Shown in pieces: positions 33,242 to 41,614 of a stretch of DNA of 64,000 nt. The DNA is taken from positions 62,001-126,000 of the forward strand of contig JADKCL010000016.1 in NCBI GenBank assembly GCA_016718825.1. The letters are read 5' to 3'. A program made the position numbers and the translations under genes. Source of the DNA: Bacteroidota bacterium (GTDB lineage: Bacteria > Bacteroidota > Bacteroidia > J057 > JADKCL01). The notes beneath the pieces were generated by a model that saw only the letters and a list, made by a program, of their open reading frames with translations, was not told the origin of the DNA and searched no databases. Every line of letters begins with the position of its first letter. The first letter of the stretch is position 1.

Positions 33242-35098
33242 CTATTTCCCAGGCCCGGGAACGAGTTTGGCTGGAGCAAAAACGTTGTTACTGCGATCCA
33301 CGTCGGCCATCCGCTTGGATGGCTCAATTTCAATGCTTTCGATGGTGGATTTAGGCGCATTCAACTCCACGACATAAGAAGGATGCGTCCACGGCCACGG
33401 AGCCAATTCCGTGCGAACCGCTGAATTGGCAAACTCCTTTTTATCACCGTACATGAGTCCAAGCGGCAAGTAGAGCAATTGCTTCCTTCCACCGACGTAG
33501 GTCACGAGGACTTCGATGGGCATGGGCATGTTGCCTTTGCGTCTCAACTCCAAGTAGGTAGCATTTCCTCCGTCAACCACCTGACCAATGGCATAATCCA
33601 CGACTTCATTGGTATTGATCCAATATTCAAAGTACCAGTCGAGTTCCAAGCCGGACTCCTTTTCGACACAGCGTTTGAAATCGGTAACGGTTGGATGTTT
33701 GAACTTCCATTCTTGGAAATATCTACGCAAGCTTCTCTCAAGCACTTCTTTACCAACGACATAAGCGAGCTGAGAAAGCGTAATTTCACCTTTCCCGTAG
33801 GAATTGACACCGTAGGCGCGGTTGGTTTTGTAGTGGTCGGCGTGTGTCGTCAATGCCTCCTGCAACCCAGCCTGTACGAGGGAATAGTACCCAGCGTAGG
33901 CACCCGAATGCGGGTCTTCAGAAGGGTCAAGTTCCAGCAAAACGGCCATCACTTCAGATTCGGCAAAACTGGTGAAACCTTCGTCCATCCACGGAAAAAT
34001 GGATTCGTCAGTCGCCAAAACGCCTTGGTACCAACTATGGATCATCTCGTGAACGGTCACCCCAAGCAAGCTTTCAAAGCTGCGATTACCTGTCACCAGC
34101 GTGGCCATCGGATATTCCATGCCCCCGTCACCGCCTTGAATCACGGAAAATGACGGATAAGGGTAAACGCCAAACCTGCGGTTCATTTCACGAAATGCCT
34201 TTTCGGTGTAGGCCGGGAGATTTTCCCAATCCTTGGTTTCGTCGCCTTGCTGATAGAAAAAATGCAAGGTTGGGCCATCGGCCATTTGCCGCACCACGTG
34301 CTTGTAGTCAGGATCGGCAGCCCAAACGAAGTCATGGACATTTTCCGCCTTCCAATTCCAAACAAGCTTGCTTCCCTCCTTCTTCTTTACTTTTTCACCC
34401 TGCTTTTCATAGCCAAATCCCACTTGATCAGCATTTTGAAGTACACCAGTTGCAGCAACCATATAAGTAGAGTTCAAGGTGATATTCACTTCAAATGTTC
34501 CCCAAACTCCATGGAATTCGCGGCCCACGTAGGGATTTGCATGCCAGCCATGTTGATCGTATTCGCTGATTTTAGGATACCATTGCGACATGGAGTATCG
34601 GATTCCCTCGCGGTTGTCCCTGCCTGACCTCCGAATTTGCACCGGCGATTGCCCTTCAAATTCCATTTCAAAAGTGGTGGAACCCTTGGGTACGATCGGA
34701 TGGTCCAATGCCACTTGCAAAATGGTTTCCAATTCGGTTGCCTTGCTCGCTTTCCCGTCTTGTTTCAGGTTTTTGACATGCAAATAACCGATTTCCGTTG
34801 GGGACAGGCCTGCGATACGATCACCCACGCGTCGGTCGGGATCGGCGATCGTGCGTGATCGGAGGTCCATCATGGAGCCGGGCTGAAATGCGTTGTTGTA
34901 CAAGTGAAAAAATGCTTGGCGCAGCGTATCGGGGGAATTGTTTTGATAGACAAGTTTGACCCGGCCCGTGTATCTGTTGCTTTGCTCATCCAGCTCGACG
35001 TCAATCTTGTAATTGACCTGCTGCTGCCAATAGTTGGATTGTGATACGATGGAACCTGCCACCATCAAAAGGCATCCCAAAAGAATACAACGCTTCAT
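33242..35098 (-). CDS. Secreted M1-family aminopeptidase-like metallopeptidase
   Basis: 618 residues. A signal peptide (MKRCILLGCLLMVAGSIVSQ) is followed by an M1-like beta domain (YTGRVKLVYQNNSPDTLRQ). The zinc site is VTVHEMIHSWYQG at about residue 350 (HExxH), with the third ligand in MDEGFTSFAE eighteen or so residues later. GGMEYPMATL nearby is the M1 GxMEN-type exopeptidase motif in a modified form (GGMEYP): the Asn that contacts the substrate N-terminus is a Tyr. It may therefore act as an endopeptidase or have altered specificity. It lacks a T9SS domain, so probably stays periplasmic or outer-membrane. Confidence 0.9.
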   Translation of the reverse strand: MKRCILLGCLLMVAGSIVSQSNYWQQQVNYKIDVELDEQSNRYTGRVKLVYQNNSPDTLRQAFFHLYNNAFQPGSMMDLRSRTIADPDRRVGDRIAGLSPTEIGYLHVKNLKQDGKASKATELETILQVALDHPIVPKGSTTFEMEFEGQSPVQIRRSGRDNREGIRYSMSQWYPKISEYDQHGWHANPYVGREFHGVWGTFEVNITLNSTYMVAATGVLQNADQVGFGYEKQGEKVKKKEGSKLVWNWKAENVHDFVWAADPDYKHVVRQMADGPTLHFFYQQGDETKDWENLPAYTEKAFREMNRRFGVYPYPSFSVIQGGDGGMEYPMATLVTGNRSFESLLGVTVHEMIHSWYQGVLATDESIFPWMDEGFTSFAESEVMAVLLELDPSEDPHSGAYAGYYSLVQAGLQEALTTHADHYKTNRAYGVNSYGKGEITLSQLAYVVGKEVLERSLRRYFQEWKFKHPTVTDFKRCVEKESGLELDWYFEYWINTNEVVDYAIGQVVDGGNATYLELRRKGNMPMPIEVLVTYVGGRKQLLYLPLGLMYGDKKEFANSAVRTELAPWPWTHPSYVVELNAPKSTIESIEIEPSKRMADVDRSNNVFAPAKLVPGPGK

Positions 35099-35170
35099 GC
35101 TTCAATCGTGTTTAAGGCTTGAAAATTAAGGATTCCTTTTCAGGAATGGGAAGGCAAATTAAAGATGTAT

Positions 35171-36580
35171 CTACCTCGGTGTTTGTGGCTGATAATCACC
35201 ACTTAACTTTTGCCATTTCCAGGATTTGCCATTTTTGGTGACCTGCAACAGTACACTTCCGCCGGTTTCTTTGAATTGCAGGCGCATTTGATTTTGCTGA
35301 TCCTGCCATTCCCCTGAGTTCATCCTTGAAAAACGAATCGTCTCACCTTCAGGGGTTTTTACGGCGATGCTCCCTTCAAATTCATTGACGGTTACAATGT
35401 CGGTTTCAAATGGCGTTTCCTGTCGTGGACCTGCATCAGCCACAACTTCATAGCGTCCGATCAATTGTTGATTGCTGTAATACTCCGGAGCATCAATGTT
35501 GTTGGCATACAGAATGCGGCTGATGTTTCCGCAGATATCCAAAGGATTGGCATGCTCGACATTGCTCAAGACCACAATCGAAAGGGTATCCTGCGGATAA
35601 TAAAAGACGTAGCTGTTCCAACCGGGGAGGTAGCCACCATGGGAAAACTGCAAATGACCGAATACATCATAGACATGCCATCCATACCCGTAGTTGTTCC
35701 GCTGAGTGCTGAACATCTTTTCTTTGGCCACACTTCCCAGCACGAGCGTATCTGAAAATGAGCACAGCCAAGTGCTCAAATCGGCCGCTGTGCTGTACAT
35801 CTCCCCCATTCCAAAGATCCATTCCTTCCTGAAGTTGTCAATCGGCTTTTTGCGCTGACCACGACCTTTGTAGGCCACAGCGCGGTTGTTGACCATATCA
35901 AAATCTCCCAAACCGGTGTTTTCCAAGCCCAGAGGTTCAAAAATATTTTGCTGCAAGTAAATCCCGTAGTCCTTTCCACTCACCTTTTCGACAATCATGG
36001 CGAGCAAGACATAGCCGGAATTGCTGTACTTGAACCGTTCTCCCGGAGCAAAACCCAGTGGTCGATCCTGAAATGAGGCAATCAATTCATCTTTGGAGGG
36101 AACCCAACCTGACATCTGCTTGAGCCGGAATTTGAGGGGAGAGTCGTTGATATAGTCTGGAATGCCGCTCGTATGAGACAATAGATGATGAATGGTAATC
36201 AATTCGCCAGGTAAGGCAGGATAGTCGGGCAAGTATTTTCCGATCGGGTCATCGACACTCAGCAGCCCATTTTGTTCCAGTTGCAGAATCGCAGCGGCTA
36301 CAAAACTTTTGGAAACAGAAGCGATCATAAACCGCTTATCGTCATTGTTTTTGAGGCCCAAAACGGGATCTGACCATCCATAACCGCGGTTAAGCAGCAC
36401 ATGATCACCTTTCCCGACATACACGACGCCGGAAAACCCCTCCTGTTGCTCCGCCATCTGCAATCTGGCATCAATGCGTCCCACAACCGATTCCAAACGG
36501 TCTTGGGAGATGCCAAACAGCGGAAGGCTCATCAAAACCAGCCGCAGGAGCCATTTGATATCAAAATAGCCCGCTTTCAA
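35171..36580 (-). CDS. Secreted serine hydrolase of the beta-lactamase/penicillin-binding family
   Basis: 469 residues with a signal peptide near residue 25. The three class C-type motifs are present: SxxK at Ser88-Lys91 (ASVSKSF), YxN at Tyr185-Asn187 (FKYSNSGY), and HGG (FSHGGYLPGW) in the C-terminal part. A ~110-residue beta-rich C-terminal domain (YEVVADAGPRQETPFET ... QLSGDYQPQTPR) follows, as in many Bacteroidota members. Activities in this family include peptidase, esterase and D-aminopeptidase; true resistance is not implied. It is 72 nt downstream of, and in the same direction as, the M1 gene. Confidence 0.9.
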   Translation of the reverse strand: MKAGYFDIKWLLRLVLMSLPLFGISQDRLESVVGRIDARLQMAEQQEGFSGVVYVGKGDHVLLNRGYGWSDPVLGLKNNDDKRFMIASVSKSFVAAAILQLEQNGLLSVDDPIGKYLPDYPALPGELITIHHLLSHTSGIPDYINDSPLKFRLKQMSGWVPSKDELIASFQDRPLGFAPGERFKYSNSGYVLLAMIVEKVSGKDYGIYLQQNIFEPLGLENTGLGDFDMVNNRAVAYKGRGQRKKPIDNFRKEWIFGMGEMYSTAADLSTWLCSFSDTLVLGSVAKEKMFSTQRNNYGYGWHVYDVFGHLQFSHGGYLPGWNSYVFYYPQDTLSIVVLSNVEHANPLDICGNISRILYANNIDAPEYYSNQQLIGRYEVVADAGPRQETPFETDIVTVNEFEGSIAVKTPEGETIRFSRMNSGEWQDQQNQMRLQFKETGGSVLLQVTKNGKSWKWQKLSGDYQPQTPR

Positions 36581-36777
36581 TTAACCATTAATTCAGCATG
36601 CCTCGGAATCCGGTTTTCTTAGCAGCAACCCGTCATCCATCAGCACCATGAAGATAGGAAGAAAGTTTCACATCCCGATTGGTCGCGCATGAATATTATC
36701 TGAATATTCACCAGAGTTTTTTCAAAGCGCTGAACTTTGCTTAATTTCCGTCAGTGATTCAAGATACTCTAGATCGA

Positions 36778-37635
36778 ATGCTTGTGCTGAAAGGGCGATT
36801 TGTATTGATTTTGCTTGCTGTGAGCTTGTTCTGTCCAACTGTTGTTCGTGCAGGCGGCGAATCGCAAGTGGCGGGGGCAAGGCGCGTGGGGCTGGGATTT
36901 GCATACACAGGAGTACGCGGAGATTTTTGGTCGCTTTTTATGAATCCTGCTGGAATCGCTGGGATTCAACAGATGGAAGTCGGCGCATTTATTGAAAGAC
37001 GCTTCCTCCTGAACGAAATCAATTACGGGACCCTCGGCTTTGTCACTCCTTTCAAGCAAGGCAAACATTTTGCAGGGCTCGATGTCGGAGGATTCGGCTT
37101 TGCCGGTTACAGCGAATCACGGGTTGGGCTCACCTATGCAACCACCCTGTTTGAGCGGTTGAGCTTGGGTGCCAAAGCCAATTACACCCGGGTTTCGATT
37201 GACAATTACGGCGCAAAATCAGCACTTTACGTTGATGCGGGCCTCAATTGCATTCTCAGCAAGCACATTTCGATTGGTTTCCGAATCTTTAATGCCAACC
37301 GCGCAGAGCTGCAAAAGGAGCAAGACGAAAAAATCCCGACTACGCTCGACGTTGGAATGGCCTATCAGGTCAGTGACAAAGTTCTGATTGTTGCAGACAT
37401 CGAAAAACAAGTCAATTTCCCGTTTTCCTTTCGCGGAGGCGTTGAGTATGCGCCGGCAAAATTTCTCAAAGCACGTATCGGTGCGAGCACACAGCCTGTC
37501 ACCGTCAGTGCAGGCGTCGGTTTGGTTGTAAAAGGACTCAACATCGATTTTGCAAATACCCTACATCAATACCTCGGTTACACTCCTTCCCTTTCCTTGA
37601 GCTGGCGCTTTGCAAAATCCGTGGAGGCAAAATGA
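36778..37635 (+). CDS. PorV/PorQ-like outer-membrane beta-barrel protein
   Basis: 285 residues from ATG 36778; an in-frame GTG at 36754 adds eight residues. A signal peptide (LKGRFVLILLAVSLFCPTVVRA) is followed by the start typical of PorV/PorQ and UPF0164-type proteins: GARRVGLGFAYTGVRGDFWS with MNPAGIAG. The rest alternates strands and polar turns to a C-terminal aromatic strand (LSLSWRF). PorV shuttles T9SS substrates and PorQ binds PorZ. This one is shorter than PorV and is not next to other T9SS genes, so its role could be different. The stop overlaps the next start by 4 nt. Confidence 0.72.
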   Translation: MLVLKGRFVLILLAVSLFCPTVVRAGGESQVAGARRVGLGFAYTGVRGDFWSLFMNPAGIAGIQQMEVGAFIERRFLLNEINYGTLGFVTPFKQGKHFAGLDVGGFGFAGYSESRVGLTYATTLFERLSLGAKANYTRVSIDNYGAKSALYVDAGLNCILSKHISIGFRIFNANRAELQKEQDEKIPTTLDVGMAYQVSDKVLIVADIEKQVNFPFSFRGGVEYAPAKFLKARIGASTQPVTVSAGVGLVVKGLNIDFANTLHQYLGYTPSLSLSWRFAKSVEAK

Positions 37636-39776
37636 AAAGGTTGGTCCTCTTTTTCCTTATGGTTTGCCCGGGTGGCTTGCTGCTAGCGCAGCCCGACTCC
37701 ACACGCAGTGAAGACGAAGGTGGGATGAATCAAATCATTGAAGATGCGATCATCGACAGTGAAAATGACAATCAAACAGACTGGACCTACCTCACCGATC
37801 AATGGAATGATCTCCGGGAGCATCCTATCAACTTGAATACTGCTTCAAAGGAGGATCTTTTGCTGCTGCCAGGCATGACGGAGATTCTTGCCAATAACTT
37901 GCTGGACTACATTCACCAATTCGGGAATTTGACCTCTGTCTTCGAATTGCAGGCAGTTCCTGGATTTACGGCCGTCGTATTCAATCGCATCAAGGCTTTC
38001 TGCCAAGTCAAAGAAGCACAGGGAAAAGACATCAGTCCGAATACCAAACACCCGGCTGCCCCTCCCCTTCGGGTGATGCTGAAGGAGGCAAACCACGAAT
38101 TGTTATTTCGTTATGTGCGAGATATCGAGGAGCAAAAGGGTTTTACGCCACCCGATACCAATAGCGATGGTTCGCTGAGCACCCGCTATTTGGGCGATCC
38201 AAACAAGTACTATTTACGGTATCGGATGCGTTATGGGCAGAACCTGAGTGTGGCATTTGTCGGTGAAAAGGATGAGGGTGAACCTTTTATGTGGGATCCT
38301 TCCCGATCATTTTATGGTGTGGATTTTACCTCAGCGCACATTTCACTCAAGAATTTCGGACACCTGAAATCCTTGGTTGTCGGCGATTACAACATCCAAG
38401 CTGGTCAGGGGATGATCCTTTCAACGGGACTTGGTTTTGGAAAAGGCAGTGAGGCGGTCAATGCTGTGAAGCGGCAAAATCTTGGAATACGTCCCTATGC
38501 ATCGGTGAATGAAAATCAATTCATGCGCGGCGCAGCAGCTACGGTCGCGTTTGGCGATATCTATGCCACAGGGTTCTTTTCCCACGTTGGAAGAGACGCA
38601 AACATTGCAGCGCAGGATTCGATCACGGATGATGTCGTGCTTGTCTCGAGTCTCCAAATCACGGGTCTGCATCGCGTCGAAACGGAAATCGCCGACAAGG
38701 ATGCGATCTTTGAGACCGCGTACGGTGGTCGCGTAGAGTTAAAGAAGCGATGGCTGAATCTTGGCTTGACGCAGTATTTCCAAAACTTCAGCAGCGACAT
38801 TCAGCCATCGATCAAGGACTACAATCAGTATGATTTCAGTGGCAAAAGCAACTACCTTACCGGCATCGACTTTGACATCACTGCTCGAAATTTCAATTTC
38901 TTTGGCGAATTCGGTCGCAGTAAATCCGGTGGCACTGGAATGATCGGAGGCTTTTTGGGGAGCATTCACCCAAAAGTGGATATCGCCATGGTAGCACGTA
39001 ACTTCAGCCGGGATTTCCATTCGTTTAGAGGATATGTATTTTCAGAGAAGCCGACAACCCTGCAGAATGAGCGCGGAATCTACCTTGGAATGAAGGTCAT
39101 GCCAACCACAAGATGGACGTTCTCGACTTTTTACGATCAGTTTCTATTCCCTTGGAACAATTTTGGAACATCATTCCCATCTTGGGGCCACGAATACATG
39201 GCTCAGTTGCAGTATCAGCCCTCCCGGGAAATGAGTATTTACGTCAGGTGGCGGAGCGACAACAAGCAAACCAACGCCTCCATCCTACCCGATGGCCAGC
39301 AAATCGAACAGTTGATCCCAACGCAACGCAACAGCCTTCGTCTTCATTTTCAGTATAAAGTTCATCGAAGCCTGACCATTCGCACGCGCTTGGAGCATTC
39401 TTGGTATCGCCAAGGCAACCCCGACAATTTGGAGCAAAACGACAAGGGATTCATCATGTACCAAGACGTTTCTTGGAAACTCGGCTGGCGATGGGACCTT
39501 ACGGCGAGGTACGCCATTTTTGATGCGGAAAATTTCAACACCCGCATCTACGCGTATGAAAACGATATTCTCGGCTTTTTCAACATTCCAGCCTACTATG
39601 GCGTTGGAAGTCGGTACTATCTCATGCTGAACTACAAGCCCAACAAACGATTCGAATTTTGGGCGAGGTATTCAATCTCCAAGTTCCAATGGGACGATAT
39701 CCAGGGCTCCGGATTGTCCGAGGTCCCGGGCGATCATCGCTCGGAAATCAAGTTGCAGATGAAGGTGAATCTTTAA
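37632..39776 (+). CDS. Helix-hairpin-helix (ComEA-like) outer-membrane barrel protein
   Basis: 714 residues. A signal peptide (RLVLFFLMVCPGGLLLAQ) precedes two tandem helix-hairpin-helix motifs: INLNTASKEDLLLLPGMTEI and LTSVFELQAVPGFTAVVFNR. These match the ComEA DNA-binding fold. From ~150 on, the chain has strand-turn periodicity over ~550 residues (YYLRYRMRYGQNLSVAFVGE, SEIKLQMKVNL at the end), consistent with a large outer-membrane barrel. Such proteins are conserved in Bacteroidota, but I know of no firm function. It is translationally coupled to the PorV/Q-like gene upstream. A periplasmic DNA receptor function is possible but unproved. Confidence 0.75.
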   Translation: MKRLVLFFLMVCPGGLLLAQPDSTRSEDEGGMNQIIEDAIIDSENDNQTDWTYLTDQWNDLREHPINLNTASKEDLLLLPGMTEILANNLLDYIHQFGNLTSVFELQAVPGFTAVVFNRIKAFCQVKEAQGKDISPNTKHPAAPPLRVMLKEANHELLFRYVRDIEEQKGFTPPDTNSDGSLSTRYLGDPNKYYLRYRMRYGQNLSVAFVGEKDEGEPFMWDPSRSFYGVDFTSAHISLKNFGHLKSLVVGDYNIQAGQGMILSTGLGFGKGSEAVNAVKRQNLGIRPYASVNENQFMRGAAATVAFGDIYATGFFSHVGRDANIAAQDSITDDVVLVSSLQITGLHRVETEIADKDAIFETAYGGRVELKKRWLNLGLTQYFQNFSSDIQPSIKDYNQYDFSGKSNYLTGIDFDITARNFNFFGEFGRSKSGGTGMIGGFLGSIHPKVDIAMVARNFSRDFHSFRGYVFSEKPTTLQNERGIYLGMKVMPTTRWTFSTFYDQFLFPWNNFGTSFPSWGHEYMAQLQYQPSREMSIYVRWRSDNKQTNASILPDGQQIEQLIPTQRNSLRLHFQYKVHRSLTIRTRLEHSWYRQGNPDNLEQNDKGFIMYQDVSWKLGWRWDLTARYAIFDAENFNTRIYAYENDILGFFNIPAYYGVGSRYYLMLNYKPNKRFEFWARYSISKFQWDDIQGSGLSEVPGDHRSEIKLQMKVNL

Positions 39777-39834
39777 CCGAACCCCTCAAGCTCAAATTCG
39801 GTCAATACATTGGTGAAGGAAAGGAGTAATCACG

Positions 39835-40200
39835 ATGGATATTGAAACTTTGAGAGACTATTGCCTAGCCAAAGTCGGCGTGACTGAGTCGTTTCCCTTT
39901 GATGCGGACACCTTGGTATTGAAGGTAATGGGGAAAATGTTTGCTTTGATGCCGCTTGAGCATGGAAACCAAATCGTACTCAAATGTAATCCCGACAAGG
40001 CAATCGAACTCCGGGAAGAATGGGAAGAGATCACCGGCGCCTACCATATGAACAAGACGCATTGGAATACCGTGATGTTGAACGGCAGACTTTCTCGCGC
40101 TTTAATCTGTGAAATGGTCGACGATAGTTACAACTTGGTCAGGGCCGGGCTAAAAAAGACGGAGCGAGAAATACTCGATGGACTTTCGGGAGGCAATTAA
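39835..40200 (+). CDS. MmcQ/YjbR family (CyaY-like fold) protein
   Basis: 121 residues, the usual length. Family features are an opening IETLRDYCLAKVGVTESFPFDAD, a buried LVLKVMGKMFALM, and KTHWNTVMLNG with ALICEMVDDSYNLV near the end. YjbR has a two-layer fold similar to CyaY/frataxin and is called DNA-binding, but the function is unknown. It follows the barrel gene by 58 nt and ends just before a hairpin (40206-40230). Confidence 0.9.
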   Translation: MDIETLRDYCLAKVGVTESFPFDADTLVLKVMGKMFALMPLEHGNQIVLKCNPDKAIELREEWEEITGAYHMNKTHWNTVMLNGRLSRALICEMVDDSYNLVRAGLKKTEREILDGLSGGN

Positions 40201-40205
40201 AAAAA

Positions 40206-40230
40206 GCGGGTTACGCCAAACGTAACCCGC
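40206..40230. terminator. Hairpin with leftward T-tract
   Basis: A perfect 10-bp stem (GCGGGTTACG/CGTAACCCGC, loop CCAAA) directly after the YjbR gene. On the plus strand no T-run follows (CAAATATC). The run of A before it makes a proper T-tract only for leftward transcription. The nearest leftward gene is dprA, ~3 kb away. Confidence 0.6.
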
Positions 40231-40476
40231 CAAATATCAATCAACAATTTTAGAGGTATGCAATTGATTCTTTGGGAATTCTATTGCTTTCTTGAAAGAA
40301 CGAAGTCAACAACAAATACACTCCATAGATGCAATCTTGGTGGCGATTCCATAAATAACTTCCGTTCTGCACTCAAAAAGGAAAATGAATCTATCAAAAC
40401 ACCAATAACGGCGCATTCTGGCAAGCATTCCCAAAACAAATCCAGCCTATAAAAACCGTCACAAGGAACAAATTGG
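40231..40476. other. Intergenic stretch before the DtxR-family gene
   Basis: Short frames in this 246-nt stretch have no recognisable composition, so I see no gene. A promoter element follows at 40477. Confidence 0.4.
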
Positions 40477-40484
40477 TAACTTTG
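40477..40484 (+). promoter_or_regulatory. Promoter -7 element (TAACTTTG) of the DtxR-family gene
   Basis: TAACTTTG ends 17 nt before ATG 40502 and matches TAnnTTTG. No clear palindromic operator is seen around it. Confidence 0.55.
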
Positions 40485-40501
40485 ACCGAATCTAGTTGGA
40501 A

Positions 40502-41161
40502 ATGCAAAACTCGGCGACAGAAGAAAACTACCTCAAGGCGATCTACAAATTTTCTTCAACCGGAGAAATGGTCGGAACCAATACCTTGGCAAAGGCGTTG
40601 CTGACCACGCCGGCATCGGTCACGGACATGCTCAAGCGACTGAATGAAAAGGCACTTGTAGAGTACCAGCCTTACCATGGGGTTCGCTTGACGGACTCGG
40701 GACGCTTAATCGCATTGAAAATCATTCGTAAACACCGGCTCTGGGAGGTATTCCTAGTCAAAACCTTGAATTTTACCTGGGACGAAGTCCACGATACCGC
40801 CGAGGAACTTGAGCATGTGAATTCTTCGATTTTGATTGACAAACTCGATGAATTTTTAGGTTTTCCTCAATTTGATCCTCACGGAGACCCGATTCCAAAC
40901 AAGGATGGCATGTTCACAGAGCGGGCAACTCGGCAGTTATCTACCTGTTTGGCAGGTGAAATTGCCATTGTTGCCGGCGTAACAGAAGATACACCTGTGT
41001 TCCTGCAGTATTTGGACCGCATTAGCATTCATATTGGAAGCAAAATCCACATTCTAGATGTCCTTCCATTCGACAATTCGTTGATTTTGAGATTGGGAGG
41101 GCGCGAAGTTGTGCTCAGCGGTGAATTTGCGCGTCAGATTCTGGTCATCGATAAAGAATAA
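40502..41161 (+). CDS. DtxR/MntR-family metal-dependent transcriptional regulator
   Basis: 219 residues from ATG 40502 (a TTG at 40496 is a weaker alternative). The winged helix-turn-helix is TNTLAKALLTTPASVTDMLKRL, followed by the dimerisation and metal-binding domain IIRKHRLWEVFLVKTLNFTWDEVH and AEELEHVNSSIL. The C-terminal part (~150-219) is the SH3-like FeoA-type domain. The His/Glu residues of HRLWEVFL and EELEHV are typical metal ligands. The regulator normally represses Mn or Fe uptake genes when metal is high. Its neighbours, a thioesterase and a cation exporter, follow 54 nt later, which suggests a metal-detoxification role. Confidence 0.93.
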   Translation: MQNSATEENYLKAIYKFSSTGEMVGTNTLAKALLTTPASVTDMLKRLNEKALVEYQPYHGVRLTDSGRLIALKIIRKHRLWEVFLVKTLNFTWDEVHDTAEELEHVNSSILIDKLDEFLGFPQFDPHGDPIPNKDGMFTERATRQLSTCLAGEIAIVAGVTEDTPVFLQYLDRISIHIGSKIHILDVLPFDNSLILRLGGREVVLSGEFARQILVIDKE

Positions 41162-41215
41162 TCCTAAGGCCGAAAGCTTAACTTTCGTAAATTGGAGGTT
41201 GTTTGAATAGTTTTT

Positions 41216-41614
41216 GTGAGAAATCAATTTGTACCTGGTGATAAGAAAGTGTTCGACACGGTTGTGACCGAAGACAAGCTGGCGCGGTTTGATGCGGGGC
41301 TAGTCCATTCAGTTTACTCTACTTTTGCATTGGGAAAGGATGTTGAATGGGCTTGCAGACTGTTTGTTTTGGAAATGAAGGAAGTTGGCGAAGAAGGAAT
41401 TGGAAGCTACTTGTCAATTGAACACTTGTACCCAGCTCCGCTGGGATCTAAGGTTAGGATAGAGGCAACGTTGCTTTTCGTAAAAGACAATGAGATACAT
41501 TGCAGCTATGAAGCCTTTTCCAACAGCTTTTTAATCGCCAAGGGGGAGCAAACTCAAAAAATTATTGACAAATCACGTTTTGATGCACTAATTAACCGAA
41601 TATCAATTCAATAA
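41216..41614 (+). CDS. FlK-like hotdog thioesterase, 132 aa
   Basis: 132 residues beginning at GTG 41216. The chain has a hotdog-fold pattern: FDAGLVHSVYSTFALGKDVEWACRLFVLEMKEV (helix and catalytic region), SIEHLYPAPLGSKVRIEATL and the strand HCSYEAFSNSFLIAKGEQTQKII. The LGSKV and long helix match fluoroacetyl-CoA thioesterase-type proteins of unclear substrate. Its stop TAA is directly followed by the CDF start with no gap, so the two are likely co-translated. A -7-like TAACTTTC lies at 41179-41186, with one mismatch to TAnnTTTG. Confidence 0.75.
   Translation: MRNQFVPGDKKVFDTVVTEDKLARFDAGLVHSVYSTFALGKDVEWACRLFVLEMKEVGEEGIGSYLSIEHLYPAPLGSKVRIEATLLFVKDNEIHCSYEAFSNSFLIAKGEQTQKIIDKSRFDALINRISIQ

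Noticed and set aside
35171..36580. Antibiotic resistance beta-lactamase
   Set aside because: The SxxK/YxN/HGG pattern is that of the broad serine hydrolase family, with a C-terminal domain typical of Bacteroidota peptidase/esterase members.
40258..40452. 64-codon plus-strand frame
   Set aside because: Low-complexity Asn/Ser/Lys composition in an AT-rich gap; no evidence of coding.
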